Positions 1 through 8,604 of a DNA stretch of 64,000 bases are shown here, piece by piece. Within the stretch, counting starts at the first letter, position 1; the number at the start of each line of letters is the position of its first letter. Under the pieces are notes generated by a model. It was not told the DNA's origin. It worked only from the letters and a program-made list of their open reading frames with translations, and did not search any database. Source of the DNA: Vibrio sp. 10N.286.49.B1 (lineage in GTDB: Bacteria > Pseudomonadota > Gammaproteobacteria > Enterobacterales > Vibrionaceae). The stretch is taken from contig NZ_MCUW01000009.1 in NCBI RefSeq assembly GCF_002873335.1, forward strand, positions 68,065 through 132,064, given 5' to 3'. The translations under genes were made by a program, and so were the position numbers.

Positions 1-54
1 GATGGCGTTTTTTTATTGTTTGATGCTGGCGCATATTCACACGGCTTCGTTGTG

Positions 55-378
55 TTACTTTTCTAGCATTCCAAGCTTATTAGGGACACCATTCCACTTA
101 TCAGCATCATCCATCGCGGGTTTCACCTCAGTAATATTCGGCCACACTTCCGCCAGTTCTTCGTTCAAGGCAATAAACACGTGTTGGTCTTCGGACAATT
201 CGTCTTCTTGGAAAATCGCTTGAGCATCACATTCCGGAACACAAAGCCCACAGTCGATACAATCAATTGGGCTGATTACCATAAAGTTCGGGCCTTCATA
301 AAATGCATCGGCCGGGCACACAGCCACACAGTCCGTAAATTTACATTGTATACAGTTATCCGTTACGACAAATGCCAT
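55..378 (-). CDS. fdxA: Ferredoxin FdxA, 7Fe-8S type
   Basis: Small electron carrier of 107 residues, the usual length for Azotobacter-type FdxA. The N-terminal half carries the cysteine pattern for a [3Fe-4S] plus a [4Fe-4S] cluster (CIQC..DC..VCP, then [11 protein letters not shown]). The tail with AEVWPNIT is typical of this family. I start it at the internal Met of MAFVVTDNC because FdxA begins there; an upstream in-frame ATG would add eight unconserved residues. It is a single gene with no partner oxidoreductase nearby, so its electron donor and acceptor are unknown. Confidence 0.93.
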   Translation of the reverse strand: MAFVVTDNCIQCKFTDCVAVCPADAFYEGPNFMVISPIDCIDCGLCVPECDAQAIFQEDELSEDQHVFIALNEELAEVWPNITEVKPAMDDADKWNGVPNKLGMLEK

Positions 379-692
379 GGTTCTCAGCTCTTGGTTAGTC
401 ATGAATTCAATAGGCCAGTGAGCGAATAAACACCACTAGCCTTTATTATGGAGGGGCGATGATACGGATTCATGAGTAAAATTCAATATCACACGATGTA
501 TATATTTATCGCGTTTTACCCATATCTTTATCACCCTTTGCGTATCAAACCATACAGCCCCGTTTCGAATTAAGTATGACAGACAAAACAACTTAACGTA
601 AAATGCGCGCCATTGTGAGCGATCATTCCTCGAGATTATGCTTAACCCCTTGGATTGACACGCTAAGACACCTACCAACACGAGACATCATC

Positions 693-2303
693 ATGATACG
701 TTTAACCGAGATTAAGCTTCCTCTTGACCATGAGGAAGGCGCTATCCTTACCGCCATCACTAAAAAGCTCAATGTAACTGCAGAGCAAGTGCTGTCATTT
801 AATATGTTTAAGCGTGGCTATGATGCTCGTAAAAAGAACAAAATCCTACTGATCTACACACTGGATATTGTCGTCGACAATGAGGCTGAACTGCTTGAAC
901 AGTTCGCTAACGACCCGCACGTTAAAGTCACGCCAGATATGGCATATAAGTTCGTTACTCAAGCACCAAAAAACCTAACGGAACGTCCTGTCGTCATCGG
1001 CTTTGGTCCTTGTGGTTTATTCGCAGGTTTAGTACTCGCACAAATGGGCTTCAACCCAATCATTGTCGAGCGTGGCAAAGAAGTGCGTGAACGTACCAAG
1101 GATACGTTTGGTTTTTGGCGTAAACGCAACCTTAACCCTGAGTCCAATGTGCAGTTTGGTGAAGGTGGCGCAGGTACGTTCTCAGATGGCAAGCTATATA
1201 GCCAAGTAAAAGACCCTAAACATTATGGTCGTAAGGTCATTGAAGAATTCGTGGCTTCTGGCGCGCCTGAAGAGATTCGCTACGTCAGCAAGCCGCACAT
1301 CGGGACCTTTAAACTGGTCACCATGATTGAAAAAATGCGCGCGAAAATCATTGAGCTCGGTGGTGAGATTCGCTTTAGCACTCGCGTCGATGACATTCAC
1401 ATGGAAGAAGGCCAAATCACGGGGTTGACGCTATCTAACGGTGAGGTCATTCAATCTCGTCATGTGGTATTAGCCGTCGGCCACAGTGCGCGTGATACCT
1501 TTGAGATGCTGCACGAGCGTGGCGTCTACATGGAAGCCAAACCTTTTTCTGTCGGCTTCCGTATTGAACACAAACAGTCGGTCATCGATGAGGCTCGCTT
1601 TGGTAAAAATGCGGGTAATCCAATCCTAGGCGCAGCGGATTATAAACTGGTCCACCATTGTAAGAATGGCCGTACGGTGTATAGCTTCTGTATGTGTCCG
1701 GGCGGAACGGTTGTGGCGGCTACGTCAGAAGAAGGTCGCGTAGTGACCAACGGCATGAGCCAATATTCACGTGCTGAACGCAATGCAAACAGTGCCATCG
1801 TGGTTGGTATCTCTCCAGAAGAAGATTACCCAGGCGACCCACTCGCGGGCATTCGTTTCCAGCGTGAGCTAGAAACTGGCGCGTTCCACCTTGGCGGTGA
1901 AAACTACGATGCACCGGCACAAAAAATTGGTGACTTTTTGAAAGGCGGCGATGCCAGTGAAATTGGCGATGTCGCTCCGTCATTTACACCAGGTATTAAA
2001 CTGACTGATATTTCCAAAGCACTGCCTGATTTTGCTATCGAAGCGATTCGCGAGGCGATTCCTGCGTTCGACAAGAAAATTAAGGGATTTGCGGGTGCTG
2101 ATGGCCTACTGACAGGCGTAGAAACACGCACGTCTTCACCAATTTGCATCAAACGCGGTAAAGACTACCAAAGTGTTAACCTGAAAGGCTTCTTCCCTGC
2201 GGGTGAAGGGGCGGGTTATGCGGGGGGTATTCTTTCTGCGGGCATCGATGGTATTAAAGCGGCGGAAGCGCTTGCGCTGTCGATGGTTGAGCTAGCCGAG
2301 TAG
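693..2303 (+). CDS. FAD-dependent oxidoreductase (COG2509 family)
   Basis: Protein of 536 residues. After an N-terminal domain of about 95 residues there is a Rossmann FAD-binding motif (VIGFGPCGLFAGL, near residues 100-112) followed by an acidic end to the second strand (IIVERG). A second FAD-contact segment near the C-terminus has GEGAGYAGGI followed by GIDGIKAAEAL. This architecture fits the 'FAD-dependent dehydrogenase' family COG2509, whose substrate is unknown. I chose the ATG at 693 (MIRLTEIKLPL) rather than the upstream in-frame ATG at 603, because homologues start near this position and the extra 30 residues look like leader sequence. A hairpin lies just downstream. Confidence 0.85.
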   Translation: MIRLTEIKLPLDHEEGAILTAITKKLNVTAEQVLSFNMFKRGYDARKKNKILLIYTLDIVVDNEAELLEQFANDPHVKVTPDMAYKFVTQAPKNLTERPVVIGFGPCGLFAGLVLAQMGFNPIIVERGKEVRERTKDTFGFWRKRNLNPESNVQFGEGGAGTFSDGKLYSQVKDPKHYGRKVIEEFVASGAPEEIRYVSKPHIGTFKLVTMIEKMRAKIIELGGEIRFSTRVDDIHMEEGQITGLTLSNGEVIQSRHVVLAVGHSARDTFEMLHERGVYMEAKPFSVGFRIEHKQSVIDEARFGKNAGNPILGAADYKLVHHCKNGRTVYSFCMCPGGTVVAATSEEGRVVTNGMSQYSRAERNANSAIVVGISPEEDYPGDPLAGIRFQRELETGAFHLGGENYDAPAQKIGDFLKGGDASEIGDVAPSFTPGIKLTDISKALPDFAIEAIREAIPAFDKKIKGFAGADGLLTGVETRTSSPICIKRGKDYQSVNLKGFFPAGEGAGYAGGILSAGIDGIKAAEALALSMVELAE

Positions 2304-2316
2304 CTTTTCAAATACA

Positions 2317-2354
2317 CTCTCATCAAGGCTCACTGACGTGACCTTGATGAGAGT
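2317..2354 (+). terminator. Inverted repeat after the FAD oxidoreductase
   Basis: Perfect 13-bp arms (2317-2329 and 2342-2354) with a 12-nt loop, 14 nt past the stop codon. There is no clear T tract, so it may act as a transcript-end stabiliser or a weak terminator serving both flanking genes. Confidence 0.5.
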
Positions 2355-2396
2355 CATTCACTACATTCATCAAGCGAATGTTAGAACATTAGAACG

Positions 2397-2807
2397 TTAG
2401 AACGCCCACGACACACCGAGATCCACACCTACACCCAAGTCTGTACCATTATTAAACTTCACTTCTGGCGTCGCAAATAAGTCCACATCAAGGTTTTTAA
2501 CTGGTTCCCAGCGAAGACCAACCGGTGCATGCACATCAATCGCCTCACTGTTCCAGTTATAACCCACACCACCTTCAACAAACCAACTGATATTATGTTC
2601 TTGAGAAATCGGCTTTTGTAAGAATGCCATACCACCGTTTACATAATTATCTTTTACACCAATGATGATATTGTCGAACTGAAACGTTACGCCACGCTTT
2701 GTATCAGCGCCAAGTTCAAACGTACTCGCATTCGCGTTAACCGTCGCCGCAAAAGCAAAAAGACCAGTAGTAGCAAGACAAAGTGATTTGATGATTGTTT
2801 TGTTCAA
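2397..2807 (-). CDS. Small secreted, outer-membrane beta-barrel-like protein
   Basis: Predicted protein of 136 residues. It begins with a clear Sec signal peptide (KTIIK, a hydrophobic stretch, then ANA/S cleavage near residue 25). The mature part has alternating polar and hydrophobic strands and ends in aromatic Phe (VSWAF), as outer-membrane barrel proteins do. I use a TTG start at 2807: it sits just after a GAGGAAAC ribosome-binding site and is immediately followed by the signal peptide. The in-frame ATG at 2936 would put 43 residues before the signal peptide. It resembles small YfaZ/OmpW-like porin-fold proteins only in outline; the function is unknown. Confidence 0.6.
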   Translation of the reverse strand: MNKTIIKSLCLATTGLFAFAATVNANASTFELGADTKRGVTFQFDNIIIGVKDNYVNGGMAFLQKPISQEHNISWFVEGGVGYNWNSEAIDVHAPVGLRWEPVKNLDVDLFATPEVKFNNGTDLGVGVDLGVSWAF

Positions 2808-3076
2808 TGTTGTTTCCTCATTTAAAACATCCGGTGTGATGTCATCCAGTAGAAAAATTCGCTCACTTAACAAGTGCGCGGTTGATGGAATGAATTCTAA
2901 AGGAGTAAAAAACTGAGGTTTACCATTTTGTGCCAACCCATCACGAGATGGCTGTCAGTGAGTAGCCGAGGCATTTGAACGAAAACAGACGTGCTAGCAT
3001 GTTAAGAGCACTAAGAGCGCTGATAACGATATTACGAACCGTAATACCGATAGAGAAACATATCTGTGTGACCAAC

Positions 3077-3110
3077 GAAAATCCACCCAATTTTACTGGG
3101 CGGATTTTCG
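3077..3110 (-). terminator. Hairpin terminator after the DUF3332 gene
   Basis: Arms at 3077-3088 and 3099-3110 (one mismatch) form a strong stem eight nt beyond the stop codon of the DUF3332 gene; on the minus strand the 3' arm ends in a short T run. It could also work for plus-strand transcription. Confidence 0.6.
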
Positions 3111-3117
3111 TTTATCG

Positions 3118-3624
3118 TTATGATAGTGATGAATAGGCGATGAGCTCATCATGCGTTGCGGTCGTGATATAGTCGCCATCCAAATAAAAATCGACGCTAC
3201 TTTCACTACTGACACCAATTAACGTTCGAACACTGCCACTTTCATCGGTAAAGTCCATCTGCGTCGTTGTGCCGTCAATCATCGAGATCTTCACCGGAGC
3301 ACTGGTCAGGTTCTTATTCATCTTATGATTAACCTTTATATACGAGTTCGCGGGCATATCAGCCAATGCTTTCTTTTTACTCAACGGATTCGTGCCAGTC
3401 CAAAATTCTATTGAGTTCACGACAAACAAATCAGCCATCGAGGTAATCGCGTAGACGGGAGACATCAATGTATACAGTCCAGCACGGCCATAACGGTTAT
3501 CGACGCCTTTAATATTCACTTCGTGCATAACAAACCCTGTGGTCGCCATTTGACCAATACAACCGGATAGCATCGACGCAACCACAACCGTAGCAATAGC
3601 GGTTTTTATTTGTTTCATGTTCAT
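3118..3624 (-). CDS. DUF3332 family lipoprotein
   Basis: Protein of 168 residues with a lipoprotein signal peptide: a basic start, a hydrophobic core and the lipobox MLSGC, so Cys near residue 22 should be lipidated. The body with VDNRYGRAGLY, a hydrophobic stretch and VNSIEFWTGTNPL is the recognisable core of DUF3332 proteins, which are common in Vibrio and of unknown function. The start at 3624 follows an AAGGAAAC ribosome-binding site; the longer frame to 3711 has no signal logic. It is monocistronic, with its own terminator. Confidence 0.8.
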   Translation of the reverse strand: MNMKQIKTAIATVVVASMLSGCIGQMATTGFVMHEVNIKGVDNRYGRAGLYTLMSPVYAITSMADLFVVNSIEFWTGTNPLSKKKALADMPANSYIKVNHKMNKNLTSAPVKISMIDGTTTQMDFTDESGSVRTLIGVSSESSVDFYLDGDYITTATHDELIAYSSLS

Positions 3625-4170
3625 TGTTTCCTTCTCGCGTATCCCAAGAGCAGTGGATAGCGAGTTGAGCAAAATATCATCACTTAAAAATAATACGATT
3701 ATTATTTCCATTCCTGCCGACTATCAATCGGCGCGGGATTATATTCTCGATCTTATAGATAGCAAGCCAATTTGTTCCTTATCAACAGACTAAACAACCT
3801 CACACTGCATGATAGAGGTTCACCCGCACCTAACCAAATTTATAAATGCAATTAAAAGCATTAAAATCAATAATATGGATTCAATTCCGAGTTTCCTGGT
3901 TGTATTAAAAATGACATTAGCTTTGTATGCGATCACTCAGGAATCCAACACTATGTTGGCTCAATAAGGATAAATCCTACAATACGAAGTGGTTTGCTTA
4001 TGATTTGGAATAACGCGTGTTTTTCACCATCTACAAAACCAGACAATCACCAAAAAAGTCCTGTCCCCAATCTTTTGATGTGTTAGGATGTGCGGCTTTT
4101 ATGATGCAGCTCACACTTTCTTTGTCGAAAATAGTGAGAAAACACACATTGCTCGCCTTAATGGCAGCAC
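3625..4170. other. Intergenic region between divergent DUF3332 and BCCT genes
   Basis: 546 bp separating two divergent genes. It should hold both promoters. The only specific element I can support is a CRP-like site at 4100-4115. No credible small ORF or RNA signature was seen. Confidence 0.5.
4100..4115 (+). promoter_or_regulatory. Candidate CRP site upstream of the BCCT transporter
   Basis: TATGA-N6-TCACA, one mismatch from the CRP core TGTGA-N6-TCACA, centred about 63 bp before the start codon. The position suits activation, but the promoter itself was not identified. Confidence 0.4.
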
Positions 4171-5781
4171 ATGAATAGTGAATTTTTAATGCCTAATTCT
4201 AATACTGTCGCGGAATCTTCGACAGCTTCTAGTTCAGCGTATGCCGCAATCCATCCGCCCGAACGACTGAGAAAGCTGGCCCATAAACTGGAAATGAATA
4301 ATCCAGTTTTTTGGATCAGTGGCTCTTTTCTAACGCTTTTTGTTCTACTTGCTCTAACCCACCCCGTCGCTCTCTCGTCCGTCGTCAATTCAGGCTTCCA
4401 ACTGGCCACACATTACTTTGGTGCTTTCTGGCAAATCCTTCTACTCGCTAACTTTATTATCGGTCTCGCTCTGTGCTTTGGTAAAACTGGAGATGTTAGA
4501 CTCGGTGGACTAGCGAAACCTAATGTTGAGAACTTCAAATGGATGTCGATCATCCTATGTACCTTGCTTGCGGGTGGTGGTGTATTTTGGGCTGCTGCGG
4601 AGCCGATCGCACACTATGTATCAGCGCCGCCATTATTTGGCTCAGCCGATCCGTACACCAATGCAATTAACGCGCTATCCCAGTCTTTTGTTCATTGGGG
4701 TTTTCTCGCTTGGGCCGTGTTGGGATGCTTGTCTTCTGTTGTACTGATGCACTTGCACTACGATAAAGGCCTGCCTCTTAAGCCACGTACTTTGTTGTAT
4801 CCTTTATTCGGCCAACGCGTGATCACTGGTTGGTTAGGCAATGCCATTGATGCGCTCAGCATTATTGCTGTTGCTGCAGGTACGATTGGACCGATTGGCT
4901 TCTTAGGCTTACAAATTAGCTATGCCTTGCAAGAACTCTTTGGTATCCCTGATACATTTGCTACCCAAGCTACTGTGGTCGTTTTTGCCATGGTTTTCTA
5001 CACGCTATCAGCATTAAGTGGCGTGAATCGCGGTATACAATTGATCAGTCGCTACAACATCATCTTAGCAACGGCCCTTATTGGCTTCATTCTTATTGCT
5101 GGGCCAACCAGCTTTATTGTCGACAGCTATGTGCAAGGCCTAGGAAGAATGATTGATCAGTTTGTCCCAATGGCACTGTATCGAGAAAATACTGAGTGGC
5201 TAAGTTGGTGGACGGTATTCTTCTGGGGTTGGTTTATAGGCTACGGTCCAATGATGGCTATTTTCATTGCTCGTATTTCTCGTGGACGATCTATTCGTCA
5301 ATTGATCTTGTCTATTAGTATTGCCGCCCCGCTTGTGACCTGTTTCTGGTTTACGATTGTTGGTGGCTCTGGGCTAGCATTTGAGCTGGAAACGCCTGGA
5401 ATCATTAAGGCTGGCTTTGAAGGCTTTAACATGCCAGGTGCATTGCTTGCGATCACGCAGCAACTCCCATTTCCAACCTTGATCTCGGTATTGTTCTTGG
5501 TACTGACGACAACGTTTATCGTGACTACTGGTGACTCCATGACGTACACGATTACGATGGTGATTAGTGGTGATGAAGAACCGAATGCCCTGATTAGAGC
5601 TTTTTGGGGCGTGATCATGGGCGCAGTCGCGATTGTACTCATCTCGATGGGTAGCGGTGGCATTTCGGCATTGCAATCATTTATCGTGATTACGGCCGTC
5701 CCTGCCTCCCTTATTATTGCTCCTAGCCTATGGTATGCGCCGAAGATCGCGAACCAAATGGCCAAAACGCAAGGTTTATAA
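4171..5781 (+). CDS. BCCT-family betaine/choline/carnitine-type transporter
   Basis: Polytopic membrane protein of 536 residues with about 12 hydrophobic segments, the size of BCCT carriers. The family signature around TM8 is visible (WWTVFFWGWFIGYGP followed by IFIARISRGRSIRQ), as is the TM4-region AAAEPIAHY segment. Trp residues of the signature segment normally build the aromatic box that binds quaternary amines. Substrate (betaine, choline, carnitine, DMSP) cannot be read off; no osmolyte-synthesis genes lie nearby, so it is an orphan carrier. The start is uncertain: ATG 4171 lacks a good ribosome-binding site and ATG 4189 is an alternative. Confidence 0.88.
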   Translation: MNSEFLMPNSNTVAESSTASSSAYAAIHPPERLRKLAHKLEMNNPVFWISGSFLTLFVLLALTHPVALSSVVNSGFQLATHYFGAFWQILLLANFIIGLALCFGKTGDVRLGGLAKPNVENFKWMSIILCTLLAGGGVFWAAAEPIAHYVSAPPLFGSADPYTNAINALSQSFVHWGFLAWAVLGCLSSVVLMHLHYDKGLPLKPRTLLYPLFGQRVITGWLGNAIDALSIIAVAAGTIGPIGFLGLQISYALQELFGIPDTFATQATVVVFAMVFYTLSALSGVNRGIQLISRYNIILATALIGFILIAGPTSFIVDSYVQGLGRMIDQFVPMALYRENTEWLSWWTVFFWGWFIGYGPMMAIFIARISRGRSIRQLILSISIAAPLVTCFWFTIVGGSGLAFELETPGIIKAGFEGFNMPGALLAITQQLPFPTLISVLFLVLTTTFIVTTGDSMTYTITMVISGDEEPNALIRAFWGVIMGAVAIVLISMGSGGISALQSFIVITAVPASLIIAPSLWYAPKIANQMAKTQGL

Positions 5782-6217
5782 TTCTCCAGTTTCATGTTGG
5801 AAAAGCCCCAATATAAACGCTGATAAACCGAGTATACGATTGGTGAACAAGCCTTGTTCACCAATCGTAATCCCCTTCTATACTCCACCAAGGCCACTGC
5901 GCTTTACCGTCGCTGGACCCGCCAGCTTCAACGACTGAACGCCCGTAAGACATCATCCCTCTTCGTTACAACCTCCCCACAACCACCCTTTGGTGCATAG
6001 CCACCCGAATAGCACAGCACACCAAAATAACTAAGATCAATTGATTGGCGTATTCATCTTAACTATTGATTTATAACGATATGATTGACTATTCACATTT
6101 CTACAATTAAATGCGACACTTTTTACCGAGCAAATAAATGGAATAAAGATCACAGTTAGCCATTGAATATCAACAATTAAGAATGTGGCAAAAACTCGAA
6201 AAATCAGGATGATTATA
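5782..6217. other. Intergenic region after the BCCT gene
   Basis: 436 bp. It contains a perfect 35-nt inverted repeat (listed separately) and otherwise AT-rich sequence with no convincing gene before the small ORF at 6218. Confidence 0.5.
5835..5869. repeat. Perfect 35-nt inverted repeat
   Basis: Two 17-nt arms (5835-5851 and 5853-5869) are exact reverse complements around a single central base. It lies 54 nt after the BCCT stop codon. No T tract follows on the plus strand, so it is not a textbook terminator. As RNA it would form a long hairpin; as DNA it could extrude a cruciform. Confidence 0.7.
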
Positions 6218-6334
6218 ATGTGTGGGCACAATGAGTATCTAGTCAGAATACGTCGGACGACATGGCAACGACTGGCACGAATAAAGCAAATCTATCGCTG
6301 TAGGGTTTGTGGGGTAAATTTGGAAATTAAGTAA
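6218..6334 (+). CDS. 38-residue Cys/His small protein, possible zinc ribbon
   Basis: Short ORF of 38 codons, preceded by AGGAT about seven nt before its ATG. The product begins MCGHNEYLVRIRRT and ends YRCRVCGVNLEIK. A Cys-x-x-His near the N-terminus plus a Cys-x-x-Cys-Gly near the C-terminus is the layout of a miniature zinc ribbon, and the middle is basic and aromatic (TTWQRLARIK), which would suit nucleic-acid binding. The function is unknown; I infer it is real from the metal-site pattern and start site, not from a recognised family. It stands alone between a transporter and a convergent helicase gene. Confidence 0.5.
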   Translation: MCGHNEYLVRIRRTTWQRLARIKQIYRCRVCGVNLEIK

Positions 6335-6534
6335 CGGCCGTACTTGCGCCATTCCTACTTAAGCAAAACCCACTGCAACTTTGCCAAGTGGGAATGGCCA
6401 CCTTAAATCACAAGCTGCGTCACATCCGTGAGGTAACTTGTTGACTTGATATTAGACTCTCTTACCTTGCAACCAAGGCTTCTGTTAGAACTAACCTTAA
6501 CATCAAGATCCCAACTCAGTTATTGATCTCCGAA

Positions 6535-7755
6535 CTATCGTTTACTTTTAAACGACTTGGCGCCACTTTTTTTGTTGGTTCGTCGGTTGGCTTGTTTGTC
6601 TCGACGAGGACGTTTGCTCTCGGTTGACGCGGGCTGGTCAGTGACTGGAAACTCACTCAGTTGTTGCAATGCCAAAGGACGGGAGGTCAAACTTCTTATT
6701 GCTTCTAGATACCCAGTTTCGGCATGGCAAACCAGTGACATCGCTAACCCCTGCTCTCCTGCACGCGCCGTTCTGCCCACTCGATGCACGTAAACCGTGG
6801 GATCAGCCGGCAACTCGTAGTTAATCACAACGGGAAGCTGATCGACATGAATACCACGAGCAAGTAAATCGGTTGCGATCAGCACTTGAATTTTCTGAGT
6901 TTTAAACGCTTGTAGTGTCTGCTCTCGTTCTATTTGATCCTTGTTTCCATGCAATGCTGCGGTCACTAGGCCTGCTTTAGCCAACTTCTTGCACAATGCA
7001 TCCGCGTTATCACGGGCACTAATAAACACTAAGACTTGCGGCCATTGGTGATGCTTAATTTGATGGATTAAAACATTGGCTTTGTTGCCTTTATTAACCA
7101 GGTACAAACGCTCTTCAATTTTAGAGGCTACGCTGTTCGCGTTGTGGCTTTGAACTCTAATGGGGTCGTTAAGTAACGCCGCGACTTTACTGTCCAACGC
7201 ATCTGACAATGTGGCAGAAAACATCAACGTTTGTCTGTTAGTTGGCACCGCTGATAATATTTTTTGAACATCAGGCCAAAACCCCATGTCCATCAATCGA
7301 TCAACCTCATCTAAGACCACATGCTTGATATCGTTCAGCGATAACGCTTGTTGCTGAATAAGATCGAGCAGCCGGCCTGGCGTTGCAACAATCACGCTAG
7401 GATTTTTTGCCAGCTGTTGCTTTTGCCATTCAATATCAACCCCGCCACATACCGCCATCGACGAAAGTGAAACACGTTCTGCCAAGGGCGCGATTGCCGT
7501 ATCCACTTGCGTTGCCAGTTCACGCGTTGGCACCAACACCACCGCTTGTATGCTCGCTTTATCTTGGCGAACTTGTTGCAACAATGGCAGACCGTAGGCG
7601 AGTGTTTTTCCACTACCGGTTTGAGCAATCGATAGGACATCCTTTCCCTGCAACGCATGTGGCAGTGTTAAGGATTGAATCTCAGTCGGTGACTCGAATC
7701 GTTCGGTCATCGCAGCAATAAGCGAAGGGCATAGGTTAAACGTTGAAAAGGACAT
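6535..7755 (-). CDS. DEAD-box ATP-dependent RNA helicase
   Basis: Protein of 406 residues with all helicase motifs in order: Q-motif region (FESPTEIQ), motif I AQTGSGKT, PTRELA, TPGR, motif II as DEVD rather than DEAD, SAT, the DLLARGI region and motif VI HRVGRTARAG. A short basic Lys/Arg tail follows (KRPRRDKQANRR and onward), typical of RNA-binding extensions in RhlE/SrmB-type helicases. The likely role is ribosome assembly or mRNA unwinding, but the exact orthologue is not clear. It is transcribed alone; a yehS-like gene lies upstream behind a terminator. Confidence 0.9.
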   Translation of the reverse strand: MSFSTFNLCPSLIAAMTERFESPTEIQSLTLPHALQGKDVLSIAQTGSGKTLAYGLPLLQQVRQDKASIQAVVLVPTRELATQVDTAIAPLAERVSLSSMAVCGGVDIEWQKQQLAKNPSVIVATPGRLLDLIQQQALSLNDIKHVVLDEVDRLMDMGFWPDVQKILSAVPTNRQTLMFSATLSDALDSKVAALLNDPIRVQSHNANSVASKIEERLYLVNKGNKANVLIHQIKHHQWPQVLVFISARDNADALCKKLAKAGLVTAALHGNKDQIEREQTLQAFKTQKIQVLIATDLLARGIHVDQLPVVINYELPADPTVYVHRVGRTARAGEQGLAMSLVCHAETGYLEAIRSLTSRPLALQQLSEFPVTDQPASTESKRPRRDKQANRRTNKKSGAKSFKSKR

Positions 7756-7834
7756 AGTTAGGCATCACGCTGACAAGGTGTGGGTGGATAATAAGGGCAT
7801 CGAGAGAGAAGGTCCAGACTCGAAAATAAAGCAG

Positions 7835-7863
7835 ACAACAAGCGACGTTGCATCGCTTGTTGT
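7835..7863 (-). terminator. Terminator after the YehS-like gene
   Basis: 11-bp arms at 7835-7845 and 7853-7863 just past the stop codon of the YehS-like gene; the minus strand continues into a T-rich run. Confidence 0.65.
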
Positions 7864-7875
7864 ATCAACTAGAGA

Positions 7876-8358
7876 CTAGTCTTGGTATTCGCTCTTATCA
7901 TCCGGGCGTAATTGGCGCTGGATAGCCGTCAAGAAGTTACGAAGGATTTGATCTTTACACTCACGGTAGTGCTTGTTATCCGGCTTACGGAAAAACGCGC
8001 TTAGTTCATGCTTACTTAGATTGAAATCAACTGACTGTAACGCCTCTAGAATGTCTTCTGCTTTCATGTTCAGTGCGATTCTAAGCTTCATGAAGACCAT
8101 GTTGTTCGTCAAACGTTTTTCTGGCTCAGGTTGCGCACCTTCACGTTTACCGCGCTTAATGTTGATCAGACCATTAAGAAAAATTGCCAAATCAGTATCG
8201 CTTGCTGATTTATAGTCGTCATCGCTGTCTTTCTTCAACCAATTAGACACCTGTTCACGGGTCACTTTGTGCTCTGCCGCTGCAAACACGTTAATCATTT
8301 CTGCGTCTTTAAAGTCAAAGGTATAGCGAATACGGCGTAAAATATCGTTATTAGTCAA
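7876..8358 (-). CDS. YehS-like DUF1456 protein
   Basis: Protein of 160 residues made of two similar DUF1456 repeats (NNDILRRIRYTF near the start and NNMVFMKLRIALN in the middle), each followed by a helical region with a conserved Arg/Lys. It matches E. coli YehS in length and plan; the function is unknown. I use a TTG start at 8358, directly before TNNDILRRIRY where YehS begins and about ten nt after a GGA ribosome-binding site. The longer frame to 8445 adds a hydrophobic leader not found in the family. It is single-gene with its own terminator. Confidence 0.8.
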   Translation of the reverse strand: MTNNDILRRIRYTFDFKDAEMINVFAAAEHKVTREQVSNWLKKDSDDDYKSASDTDLAIFLNGLINIKRGKREGAQPEPEKRLTNNMVFMKLRIALNMKAEDILEALQSVDFNLSKHELSAFFRKPDNKHYRECKDQILRNFLTAIQRQLRPDDKSEYQD

Positions 8359-8604
8359 AATAAATTCCAAAAAGAAAGTAATCAGCATAGTCAGTTGCAC
8401 AGACTGTGTTGACTGACCTTGAAAGTTGAGCGCGAAGCCTAACACACCCGTGTTTGACTACCTATATATTTAAGCATTGATTGAGCAATGACGCTATGTA
8501 GGATAAGGAAATAGTCGCACTTATTCCTGCCTTATCACCGACACAGCGACACTCATCATTCACCACCGCGATACGTATCTCCACAACTTACGTCGTACCA
8601 CTAT

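Noticed and set aside
2999..3133. 44-codon plus-strand frame between the beta-barrel and DUF3332 genes
   Set aside because: No ribosome-binding site and it runs through the terminator stem at 3077-3110.
5298..5897. Open frame of 199 codons antisense to the BCCT gene
   Set aside because: A shadow of the membrane protein gene; no family features and no start signals.
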